From the NCBI RefSeq assembly GCF_000003605.2, contig NW_003109111.1, forward strand, positions 60,789 to 112,122: a stretch of 51,334 nucleotides of DNA. The letters run 5' to 3'. This DNA is from Saccoglossus kowalevskii (lineage: Eukaryota > Hemichordata > Enteropneusta > Harrimaniidae). Shown here one piece after another: positions 12,001 to 23,521 of this stretch. The first letter of the stretch is position 1, and the number at the start of each line of letters is the position of its first letter. The notes below the pieces were generated by a model. That model made no database searches. It saw only the letters and a list, made by a program, of their open reading frames with translations, and was not told the origin of the DNA. Made by a program: the position numbers and the translations under genes.

Positions 12001-15000
12001 GTTCGTTGTGATTCTGCAGCGGCGGTTTGTGCGTTTTCAACTATACCGACAAATGACATTGTCACTTCAATCATCTTTGCCAGCCAAGATTAGCTTATTC
12101 CTTCATCGCCTCATCACTACACTTCGACGGAGAATATTTAAGTACATCTATACTTAACATTGTAGATTATAGGTTATAAACAAACAAATCGTTGGTTGAT
12201 ATTAGTACATTTATTAAGTATCTTTATCAAGGTAAAAGTACAATAAACAGGGTCATGCTTCCAAAATTGTAGTCTGAGCTATTCGAAGATAGTACAGTTC
12301 AGTTTACGTGAAAATAGTTTAGACTATATTTTATCTTTATCTTGTCTTTTTATGCCTGGTGTCGTTTAAATAATACAATTCATATGAATGCTTCTTTCTA
12401 ATGGGGTATTACGGGACATCGTTTTCTCGTGAAATGTTTTCATTTTTACAATATTCTTGCACGCCATTAGGTTAAAACGACTTCATTCCACAGCCACGTC
12501 CTAGCAGCCACGTCACAACTCCCTAAAGTCAGATCGGCGAAATGGTAATATCTCGCAGTATCCTCACTTATCATCAGAGCTACACCAATAAATAAGCCTA
12601 GTCCAACGGGATGGTATTACTAGCGCCCTCAGCCAGTCGAACAAGACATCTTTCCAGCTTTTATTTCTCACTGTAATGCTGAATGTGATGACAGAGGTAG
12701 CAGTTGTAACCAGATAATAGGTTCAGACAATGAAGAATTAGGAATATCATGGTTCAACTTTAAAGTGCCTGTGCAATGCCCACCCACACGTTTGCCATTT
12801 TAGATCTGTGCCCTACTGAAATGAGCAGTTATTGATTTTCTGCTGAAAATGATTACTGATTAATGAAATATTTCTCGTGTTGTAGCCACGCCCACCTTTC
12901 CTGAAACGGTCGACTGTTTCCGGATTTCCGACACTCGCCGAAAGTGCGCCACCAAATGCCAAAATATGAGAAGAAGTCATACCCCTGAGTCGTAATATCA
13001 CTGGTCATTCAATATACTTTTAAACGATATACATTTTTAGGTCGGCCTTTTTTCTGTTTTGTTTATTTTTTTGAGAGAGAGTTTTTAGATGTCGTGTTGT
13101 TTACAGTTGCAGTGATACGTATAGTCATAGTGTAAATATTTACACGTTTCTAATCGATCCGAAGGTGCGACATCAGTAGACGAAAGCCGTGAAAGCAACG
13201 AGAAACAGTTGGGGTGTAACTTATCCTTGTTGCGTCAAATATAGTTTCCACTTAACCTCAGAATCTTTTTTTTGATAAAACTGTCCTCGTCCATAAAAAA
13301 ATAGGTTTAAAGGGAAACGCCGACAACTTAAACCTGGCGCAACACTTTTGAAAGAAATAGATTCTGGACCAGCCCATGATCACCGTGGCGGATTTCAGAA
13401 GAGAGAGAGACGTCGTGCAAGTATTTCAAATGATTTGACTTTTTTGCGATCCTGATTATCGTTTTATAGAGACTATTTAGTCCGTGTTAAGTAAAAGATA
13501 GCAATAGTTTTGATAGTGACATGAAAACGAAGCGTCGAACAAACAGGAAATTACACAGCCCTTACACACTGCTAATTGTTTTCATTTTCGAAGGCTAAAA
13601 GTTTCTGAATTGTTTGGTGATTGGTGTTGAATGTCGAATTCACACCTCTATTACCTTTACTTGCAGCTTGATCTGCGTAATAATTTATGGAATAAGAATC
13701 CGGGCTTGGGCTTTCAATGTGTTTCGACTAAATACAGTTTTAAAATGATATCATAATTATGACAATCACGCCATGGATCACGCTAACTCGTATCCACTCT
13801 GAATTTATCTGTATGTGTGTCGATCTCAATTATTTTTGTTATCCAATTAAACGCCGCCTTTAACGAACTTGCCCTCGTCGTGACCCAACGCGTTCACCTA
13901 TTTCAACAAAATGTAAATTTATTTTCACGCGGCTGTCATTTATTTAGTAACTGATTTGTCGTTTTTTAAAATTATTTTATTTTATTTATTAATCACTATA
14001 GTATAATGTTTAGAATGTCAAAATATGTTCTATTTTTATTTTAATCACATTCCCTCAACTGGAGGTACCGGTGACGATCACGGTGACCAGCTACACCAGA
14101 ACGAACGTATGTTCATTATGGTCCATTCTTCCTCAATGAACAAGTACATAAGTGACATTTTAGTCAAAAATGAGAAAACTGCACAAGAAATATTTTTATT
14201 TATATGTATCGGCAATGCAAGCTTCCCAGCGACTTCCCCTTCTGACGTCACAAGGGGAATTTCTGTATGCACATGAAAGCTAATGAGGAGCCTCGTTTAA
14301 AATTCACAAAAATAAAGTTGCCGTAGACTCAGTTTAAAACACATTTTTTCACTTAAAAAAATAATTTATGCTTATAAACATAAAAATTAATAATATTTAT
14401 GTATCATTGGATAATTTTATGCGTGAAAATAGCAGCCATTTCGCAGGCACTTTAAATGGACTTTATAATTAAAAAGTAATGATGCAATTGTATTGAATCA
14501 TCACTTGATAAATAATAACTTGGCCAGTACAAAATAAAACTACCCTACCCGCATGACTGATAACCCAACCAATAACACAAGTGGTAATATTAGCGTTTTT
14601 TTTTGACAATACACTTAAAATCTAAACTTGGAAATTCTGACACAACACTGTTATTGATTACATGTAAGTTGGTAAATAACTTTTTTATCTGAGTAAGGAC
14701 ATACTATGACAAGATTGTGCAAAGAGCGTATCATTCCAACCCCAGGATATGTCCACTGCTTACGCTAGGCTAGGATTATTTGCAAACATTATATGCACTT
14801 GTTTTTCCAGATTAAAGTAAAATAATTGACGCTCTTATTTCAAATAGAGAACTATATCAATGCATTGTATTGTACTTGAATATAGTTTTGAGTTAATTCA
14901 TACATTTTCAAAAATAACGATGTTATTTACACTGTACATTTAATCTTTTTACAGAACATTGTTATATTAATTAATCTTATTGCCTTTTGAGTACACTATT

Positions 15001-16990
15001 TAATATATAACATGCGCAGATTAGTTATGTAGATTAGCATTTTTCTGACTTTTCTGACCTCAACTAATTAGAAAAATTCAAAATAATATAACTAATTTAC
15101 CAACTCGTCTGAAATGTGTATGCATCTTCTAATATATAATTGATAATATATTATGTCTCATATACTGGAATAAAAAAAAGCTTTCATTGACAAAAATAAT
15201 TATATAACTATATCAACACTATGAAATCGAATAATATTAGATATAATATATTTTAAATCGACCTTACGTGCGGATAAACGTTAATGTCTATCTATGATAA
15301 GATAATATGTATTCCCTATACACATATGCACATCACATAGGAACTACTTGGAGCTAGTAATGTATTGATACAATAACGAACAGTGACATTTGTTTATGTC
15401 TAATTTGCCATGGTCACACTTCTAAGGTATATGAAACTTAACCTACCATTGAGTGACACACATGAATATGTAGAACACTATGAACTATTAGATTTGTATC
15501 GTTTTGCTGGTTGTGTTTACATAAACTTTTTTTCTGTTTTTTCTACAATATGTCTAGCATGATAAACAATTCAAGTAATTTGTCAGTGTGAATGTGTTAT
15601 CCCTCTTCAGGTGAATCATTTATCCGAAAACAATTGACAGTAAAGTGAGCCTGAGTAATGTTTGAAAAGAATTGTTATTGAAAAAGTGTTATTATTCTCC
15701 ACGCAAGTGTATACAAATCACAAAGGTCTTTGATGAAGCTGTAAAAATACACGTAAGACATTTAATCAATCATACATCAGGGTTTTTATTATATCCTGAA
15801 ACTATACCTATCGTCATTCACTAGTTCATCTTTTCATCTAACTGGCAGAACACAGTGTAAAAATGGTATTTTTTGTTAAAATATACAATAAAAACAAGAA
15901 TCTATTACAAAATTATTGCCTACTCTCTCTTGATACTGGGATCATTAAGTAAATGTAAACAAGGTTTGATCATTTTTGATAATTATTATTTAATAAATAG
16001 TGTGTGGATTGCACATATAATAAATAAAGTTAATTTGTTAGTGTAGTTGTACTGTAAGTAAACTTTTTTTTATTATCCATCTAACTGCCTTTCTCTGCTT
16101 TGGTTTTAGCACTGGGCTGGTCACTGCTTTATTTAAAAACAATGCACGTTCTCATCTGTCAATACACATTCATTCAATATCATATTTACATATATGCTCA
16201 CCAGAGGACGATAATTAATAATTTGCCAGAACTTATATACGGGATACAGGTCATTGTCAATCAGTCATTGATTTTCATTGAGTCATTATACTGAAACATG
16301 TACTAGTCACTAACTAATCGCCACGTGGTGGCATGTCAGATTATTTGCTCGGTCGTTTTGAGTTGTTTAAGGCAGACATTGTTCCACGTCAAGTGAAATT
16401 GAACGGTTGTATTGCTGTTCTATGGGGGTTTCAAGAACCGTGTATTCATTCTAAAGACGTTTGCAAGAGGTTTAGTTCTGTTCTATACAAGGATTGCAAG
16501 AACTCTCGACCATTCACCGATTACATAGTTTGTTCTCTGCATCATATTCAAGCCTTGTATTGTCGTCCATCAACAAGCTGAAGATTGGGCCTTGTGTTGC
16601 GTGCAGTCAAAAAGGTTGGCGAAATAGCACTGACTATGACGTTTGAAATTAGGTAATTTAGTGTCTATTCGTTTACGACTCTCAGCGACGATAAATTTAT
16701 TTTTCCGTGTATTGTTTCTAATTGTATGTACCCCGACATATTGTAATACATTTATGATAAATTCATTGTTCATTCAAATATTTTCATGTGGTATTCATGC
16801 GAATACAATATTTAATTTTGATAACAACCTGACTATGTGTCGTTTCATGATGGAATTTCCCTGTTTGAGTTTGAGTCAACGGAAAGATTTATGTCTGTTC
16901 CCGGCCGACATTCGAAACAAACATTGCCATAACACTTCTCAATGCATGGTTTTGCACGGCTATTTTGACTATATGCTCATTCAAAAGTAC
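9091..16990. other. Long region with no recognisable gene
   Basis: Open frames are short and unlike any family I know. The longest, around 11314-11936 on the minus strand in overlapping frames, have no splice-framed conservation or motif. A plus-strand frame at 16643-17002 (119 codons, Cys-containing, hydrophobic N-terminus) is also unrecognised. A short block at 15977-16010 recurs inverted at 19187-19225 (TTTAATAAATAG-TGTGGATTGCACATA), marking dispersed repeats. Genes with very short exons could have been missed. Confidence 0.4.
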
Positions 16991-18123
16991 ATATCAATGT
17001 AGTGATACTGCCACCGAAAACTGTTTTTATTGGGTAGTGAGTAGTAAACCCCGCTGAGAAAACAACGTAGTATCTTAATCTCACAAGTTAATCTTAATGT
17101 GTGTGCATTTCCAGCATTTTCGAGATTCATCTTGTACAGGGAGAAGTTCACTAGTTGGGTGCAAATTGGTAAGTAAGACTGGGATCTCCTCTACGCTTAT
17201 GACTCTTGAATATTTGATGCATATGACAGTTTTCTTGGTTATCCTGCTCTTGTGCTATAGGCTAAGTGAGATAGCAGCCCACTCATTTTCTGACAATTAT
17301 ACCTTGTGGACTATATAAGGCGTTTCTCTGGGGATACAAAGAGAGCCAGAAGCAGGATTTGAAACAACTCCTATGTTTATCCCCTAACTCCTGCGAATCA
17401 CGTGTAGTGAAAACTAGGAGTAATTCATAGTTCGTTAAGTTAAAGCAGGTGCAGGTATTATTTTGAAACGCATGAAACAAACGGTTGTCATTTATGAAAC
17501 AGGAAACAACCCACAGATGCAACTACCATGACATTGACCATTGGGTAGAATACATACCCAACAATGCAAGCCTCGCCAAAAGAGACAACATTTGCTGAAC
17601 TGCCACAACCACTCTGTCCGACATAACTGCAACTTAATTTCGAATTTATTTGAGGGCGCTGTCATACATGCTTGATGTGTAGCTGCATTACGAGTTCGTT
17701 CTTCAATGCGAGGTCAGGATAACCATTATAAACCTGGGGATGGCGAGAAAATCAGGGGAACAATAGATGTAGATACATACAGTCATTGAGGTTGCTCTGC
17801 ATCTAGTGACAATGCACGATCTCAAGTTTTTTGAAGTACTGGTAGACAAGTTTTCAGAGGGGTAGATCCCCAAACTTGGTGACTCCTCATATTTCCCAAG
17901 GATACACTGTATATTAAGGCACGTAAATCAATATTAATTTACAATGTCAACATCGCGAAGCTATTTAAATTGGTTGTACTATTACGATAATACTTCCCTT
18001 CAGTGTAATGTCTCATATTAAACACACACTCACATATCCAATAATTACATAATGCATTTCCCTGTAACCGCATTTTATTAGCACTAAATGTACACTGTAT
18101 ATATGACGTGTATTACACCTAAT

Positions 18124-18192
18124 TTAAACAAAATACCCGTCACCATTGTTGAATATGTCATTGTAGATTTTCTCAACATCAACATCAACGTC
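18124..18192 (-). other. Candidate last coding exon of gene A with stop and polyA signal
   Basis: On the minus strand a pyrimidine-rich tract and AG precede 23 codons rich in Asp/Asn (shared core EKIYNDIF) ending in TAA at 18126-18124. An AATAAA signal lies at 18079-18074. The same frame, stop and signal are kept in copy B, whereas neighbouring sequence is less alike, which argues for coding. The phase does not join directly to exon 8 (phase 2), so a small unseen exon or a different acceptor is needed. If exon 8 is itself terminal, this would be untranslated or unused. Confidence 0.4.
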
Positions 18193-18810
18193 CTCGGATT
18201 ATATACTGCAACTAAGGAATGAACACAAAGTAAATTGTCATTGTTTGTAGACATGAGATTGCCAAAAAAGGAACACACAGTCTTGTGTTACGTACTGGAA
18301 GTCGTCAAACCTCTTCTTCTTGATATTTATTGATATGCCGATTATATCAATCATAATTGTGAATAGTAATTTGTGAAAAGTACTTGGTACAGTAACTGTT
18401 AAATATCGGAACTCTAGTGCAATTAGTACATACACAAAACACTCAAATTATCGGGAAATTGCATTTCATTTGAGTAATGCAATGTAGCTCCTCTAAGACG
18501 TTGTTTTGTTTTGTTTCTTGTGAAACGTTTACACTATGTTAGTGTCTTGAGCATATACACAAAAGGCGTATGGTATTGTTGGTTGCATTTATTGTTCGTT
18601 GTGTAGCAGTATGTCAGAAAAGGTGTAAGCCAAGTATAACTGTTTTTTTCATATTATTTTCAATTCATTTTCAATTGCATAGATCTACATTTTAAACAGT
18701 GTAAGCCACTAATGTATAATTATAAAGAAAGCAATACAAAAATAATTGTTGGGCCCGATTCCTCACGAATCTGCATCTATATTTCAACAAGTAAATATAG
18801 TAATGTTTAC

Positions 18811-21800
18811 CTTCCTGGAACAATCCACTTGTTCCCAAATTCATCAGACTCAGTGACTAATTTCAGTTTCCCATCAGGCATCGGTATCTGCATATCATTA
18901 GATGGGTTCCCGTCAGCGTTTCCCATCAAGCCACACACTTTTCCGAACATGGCTTGGTTTAGAACAGGAGCAACGCGTCCTTTGCCGTTCCATGTCAATG
19001 TAAATGTTGAATCCAGTTTTGCTCTTACGTATCCTGCATTATCTCGTGTCACTGTAAGATTTCCGAGTATCAGTGGAGTCAGTAGATTATGGATTTTGCC
19101 ATTTATCTAGAAAGTATATTAAAAATATAAATGAATATATGTTACTGGTTGACGCTGAATTGTAATGTATCACAAAACTAGACTAGGCTATGTGCAATCC
19201 ACAAACTATTTATTAAATAATAAACTATAGAAATTCGGGTATACGTTGAATTATTGCGACGTATCCGTATATGTATCTGTCGGAAGAAAAACGTTCTTCA
19301 TAATGACGTATGATATTTTATAATTGACAGCAATATGTAACATTAATAACAGTTTCTAGTAATGAATAAGGTTCCTCTGCTGTTTCTAAAAAGCATTGTT
19401 TGAGAGTGGAAACAAATAGAATTCGAAAAAAAATGTCATTGTAAGGAAATGACAAAGTTACTATCGATCGCACTGCCAATGTGACAGCAAAAACACTTTT
19501 GCAAATTAATTTATATTTATTGACAATATTATCATTAAGAATAAAACTGCAATGATTTGGGCTAGCTTAGTGAGCTGGTGGTAAAATTACATAAGATTGT
19601 AACAGCGCTATTGAAATATTGTTTGCCACTGCTTAGAGTTGCAATTAATTAAGCAATCATGATGTTATCTAATTGGTGGACACGGCTCAGCCATGATAGA
19701 AGTAACTAAACTATATGTCTAACAAGTGAACACAACAATGGAGAGGACTGAAATCTACTCACGTAAAGCCTGTCTTCAATCAAGGTAACACGGTTCCCAT
19801 TAAGAACAATCGAAACTTCAGTGACCACCATTTTCATTGCTTCCTTCAAATAATGATGTCGGGTCAAAACAGTGAATGATGGACGAGGCACACACTCTTG
19901 AAAGAATACGTACTCGCAATCACTGTGACCATTATACATGAAATGAAAGCCGTCGAATGTACGGAATTGTGGGTCGCCGTGTCCATTAGGAATTGGTGTT
20001 GCTGGGGGTGGTTTTATTGCTGTAATAGAGAATTGTTTTTATTGCCTGGTTTAAGTAATATTTTAATAATTAAGTAATAATTCGAGATTCTAGCAAACAA
20101 TCTTCGAGGTGGAATAGGCGCGTCATAGAAATTTTCATCTGAGATCAAAAAGATAAATTAAATACTGTTGACAAACTGATTTGTACTTGTTACAAACATT
20201 GTTCAACGTAATTTTGTTGTCATAATGACAATATTTTTAACACAGAGCTCTGTAATTCTAGATAAATCTTTAGATTTGTATTATCTTAAATACTATTACG
20301 TTTGCAACATTTGCATAGCCATGGTAGTGGACAGGTTGCCCAATTTCCTAAGCGCTCCTTTTCGCCACATTTCAACAATCTACATGTCCCTCCATATTTT
20401 TCACATTCGGTGTCTGTAATTTATAAATAACATTGTTAGTTGGGCAATAACATCTTTTCTAGATTTTATGTGCACTCTCTTCTATTACGTCAGCGAATTG
20501 TGTGACGTGTGCTTAGCCGGATCGTGTGGGCATTACGACAAGGACTACACATTCGGGATTTTGCAGAACGTGTACGGCATATCAACAACATATCATACGT
20601 GGAGATTATTGGGTTATATTTAGCAAAAACATGATAACTAGGTTTGTTAAAATGATATAATCAATACTTACGACAAAACCATTTACATATATTAAAACCC
20701 AATTTTTGCTTGATTTCCAAATCTGAAACAAATAAATTCACCAGCTGAAAGGATGAATTGTCACAAAAAAACGACAGTTTCAGGTTTTATTTTCATATTT
20801 GGTGTCATTATAAGTTAATGTTATGGGTGATTTTTTTTACGTTTTGCACAGTCCTAATCAATGCCACTAAAAGGTTTAATCTGATAACCACTGTATGAAA
20901 TAAGTGACATTAGCTTACCGTCATTAACAGCACACGACTTGCAGCCCAATCTGTCGGTTGAGGTACCACATGGTAAGACACCAATATCGTAGTCACATAT
21001 TTCTGTTTCGCCAGCTTGACACGAGGCTCGGCACATCGAAGCAACAGGAGTGTCGGCTTCAGTCATGACTTTGGCAGCATATTCATTTGCTACAATGTGA
21101 AACATGTACACGTATAAATACATACAGAAGATAGACAAATTAAACAATCACGTTAAGACAGAAAACATATTTGCCATACTTACCAGGACAAGCTGACTCA
21201 GCACCTGAAAACATAATAGAAGAGTACGTAAAAATTACATTGAAAAATACATATATATCCATACAAATATTGCATACAGGAATGTGCTCATTTTAATCGT
21301 TTAAAAAACGAATGTATGGGTGAATGCTGGCGCGGCCTCGTGATCATGTGGGCGACAAATATATAAATTCTATACACATATTCATGCAAATATATCAGGA
21401 AAACGGTCGTCGGTTACTAGTAAGATAACATATAGAATCATTCACGATAGAGCTATAACACTTGATTAAAAAAATGACTTTTTTGGCCCATGATAGACCG
21501 TATATGTTGTACTCTGTGCCAAGGATGTCGCAGAAAAAACACTACCTTTTTGTTAGGAAACCTTGATTACATGTATACATCTGTATAACACTATTCCTTT
21601 CAGAAAAGAATTTCACAATCTCGTAAATTATGAACTAATGCACCCATACACATATCGTGTGAGTATTCTGCTATTTTATGTTATGTTATTTACATTGACG
21701 TAAATAATAATTTTGAAGTTTCTTCTACCTTAAACTGTTACACATAACATACTATGTACATAATTAGTATTCATATCACATGCAGATGAACAAAATGTGT

Positions 21801-22029
21801 AACTCACGAGTTTGTTTGGGGAAAACCCATTTAGAAAGCCCATTCTGTACAAACAAAAATATGGATGAAATTATAATGATATATTGAAAGTATTCATAGT
21901 TTGCTGTATTTCTATGACGACATTATTCCAATGAATGAGTTCGAATGGAAATAATGAAATTACCTCACTGCACGTTGTCAGCGTCAATGAAGTGGCGACT
22001 AACAGGCATCGTACTACAAAAATTGACAT
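18811..22029 (-). CDS. Secreted defensin-like/vWD-domain protein, copy A (8 exons)
   Basis: Exons on the minus strand: 22029-21964, 21844-21808, 21204-21184, 21089-20919, 20722-20672, 20413-20300, 20019-19763 and 19106-18811, all with AG/GT borders; at least 337 residues. Residues 1-22 form a signal peptide (MSIFVVRCLLVATSLTLTTC). Residues 42-98 are Cys-rich (six Cys). Residues 99-115 add two Cys. Residues 116-153 are a beta-defensin-like module with a terminal CC. A Pro-rich linker leads to a vWD domain at about 168-334 with GDPQFRTFDG, CEYVFFQEC and VCGLMGN. The protein should be secreted; a host-defence role is inferred from the module. The C8 and TIL regions usual after vWD domains are not seen. 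The ATG exon is preceded by TTTTCAG, so a 5' untranslated exon lies upstream. Exon 8 ends at AAG|GTAAAC; reading through gives an immediate stop, so it may be terminal. Confidence 0.88.
20300..20413 (-). other. Beta-defensin-like exon of gene A
   Basis: One 114-bp exon, phase 1 at both ends, encodes 38 residues. Cysteines are at positions 4, 11, 16, 28, 34, 36 and 37: C-x6-C-x4-C-x11-C-x7-CC, with one extra Cys inside the last gap. Vertebrate beta-defensins and the C-terminal domain of big defensins follow C-x4-8-C-x3-5-C-x9-13-C-x4-7-CC, and the Gly-rich turn before the second Cys and the Gly before the fourth Cys also match. The exon is rich in Lys, Arg and Glu. Alternatives are another small disulfide fold with a CC end. 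The match is by eye. Confidence 0.68.
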
Positions 22030-22400
22030 CCTGAAAATGGAATCAAATAGAATCAAAATGTAGTTTATTTATTGTATATGGCATGCCAAATCAATTGCAA
22101 AATGTGGTAGTTTCACTAAAATTTAAAATATCATGAATACTCGCCGAGGGTAGTGAATTCCGCAATAATGAGGTATTCCGTTTCAGCATTCCGAATTGTA
22201 GACAATCGGCACAGGCGTAGAAATGGTCTTTCACTACATCTTTGGCATTCATGGTAGTGATGTCATTGGCAACAAATTAAATGTTCCTCGAACGATATGT
22301 AATTTTGTCTATATTTTTTTTAAAACTGAGTTCATATCAAAACAGTATTTTGTTCATAAAGGGAAATAAAAATGCATTGTACACAGTATGTCTGTATAAG

Positions 22401-22510
22401 TAGTACATAAAGACATAGCAAACATATGACGAAAAGAAATACATTTAATATGTCTTAGTACATAAAGACATAGCAAACATATGACGAAATGAAATACATT
22501 TTATATGTCT
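22401..22510. repeat. 55-bp direct tandem duplication
   Basis: The unit beginning TAGTACATAAAGACATAGCA occurs at 22401-22455 and again at 22456-22510 with a few changes. It lies in the presumed first intron of gene A. Confidence 0.92.
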
Positions 22511-22831
22511 TATTGAGTTATTGATTTACTAGACAGTGAAATACATAAAGGCATTACAGAAAGATTATTGATGATTTGCTGTCAGAGTGTTGAGAAGTTA
22601 TGCGTGGATGACTGAATGCAATCAAATCGATCATGTGTAGACGCATATTTTGTCTCGTTTACAACAATATGGGGTTAGTAATGAACTGTCGAATTTTTCA
22701 AAGTGGCTCTACCATATCAACCAATAATTGTCAACAACAATTCATTTCTCACGACAGGGAAAACTGCATATATTATATTTTAAAAACAGACATATAAACA
22801 CTGTACTTAAATTGCAAGTGAAATTACATAC

Positions 22832-22949
22832 CTGTGAATGAATACAGTGGTCAAGCTTCCTTTGCACAATTGCACGGTGTACAAATTATGAAAATATGTA
22901 TGGTTCTAGTACATTTTATAGATATGTGGGTGCTTGACGTAATCCGGAA
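22832..22949 (-). promoter_or_regulatory. Candidate promoter and 5' untranslated exon of gene A
   Basis: Reading on the minus strand: TTCCGGATTACGTCA (22949-22935, ETS-like plus ATF/CRE-like), then TATAAAAT (22920-22913), then GTGCAATTGTGCAA (C/EBP-like) near 22875-22860, then the splice donor CACAG|GTATGT at 22832/22831. The spacing puts a start site near 22890, giving a 5' untranslated exon of about 55-60 bases joined to the TTTTCAG acceptor just before the ATG at 22029. The same order is kept at gene B, where the TATA is weaker. Factor names are consensus matches only. Confidence 0.55.
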
Positions 22950-23439
22950 TAGAGTGAACGTCTGTGTATCATTAAATTGAATAATCAAAGCAGAATGGAA
23001 CAACGCGTGCTATTGCATAAAACACGACTTGTTGTGTGGATTAAATTCGTCAGTTATCTCCGGGCGAACTTTTGATGACTTTATGGAAAGACTTATAGTT
23101 GTATTCCGATTACCATACATAGACGCATGATGAAATCAAAAAGGAATGCGTGTATCATATTTGTATTTTGATGTCGGTATGAACTAATTAATCACAATAG
23201 GATAGCGATGTGCGTGTTAGCTGGTCAGTTACCTCAGATGTACCTTTGATGACGTGTCATGTTACAGTGTATATGTTTTGAATCCAGTTCATATTGAAGG
23301 TGAAGTCAATTGACATGGATATGTCATGGTGTCACCGTCATCATTTAATTAGATCCGGTATGACACTGTTTAAAATAGAAATCAATGTTTAAGCTTTTTA
23401 TGCACAAGCCTAACCGGAATGGACTACAACTATTGGAAC

Positions 23440-23521
23440 TTTTGCAAATATATTACTAGAATACCATTTGTGTGAAATGCGAGTAACTGTAACAAGAATC
23501 GTAATACAACAAACGACACCC
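23440..23521 (-). pseudogene. First-exon relic in array unit 1
   Basis: The minus strand shows TTTTCAGG then a frame starting GTG TCG TTT GTT GTA TTA CG, which matches the first codons of gene B (MSFFVLR) except that ATG is now GTG. The frame stays open and hydrophobic for about 28 codons but diverges from genes A and B after the seventh codon. It is a broken copy of the signal-peptide exon. Confidence 0.6.

Noticed and set aside
16643-17002. 119-codon plus-strand frame as a membrane protein gene
   Set aside because: A hydrophobic start and some Cys are present, but there is no homologue in the duplicated segment, no recognised family and no supporting splice sites.
18712-19110. 132-codon plus-strand frame, and its counterpart at 36748-37059
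   Set aside because: Antisense shadow of the vWD exon 8 in both gene copies; the minus-strand reading has the domain motifs and splice sites.
15977-19225. Transposon bounded by the inverted TTTAATAAATAG / TGTGGATTGCACATA blocks
   Set aside because: The shared blocks are only about 35 bp, the interval includes the start of gene A, and no target duplication was seen; two separate dispersed repeats are more likely.
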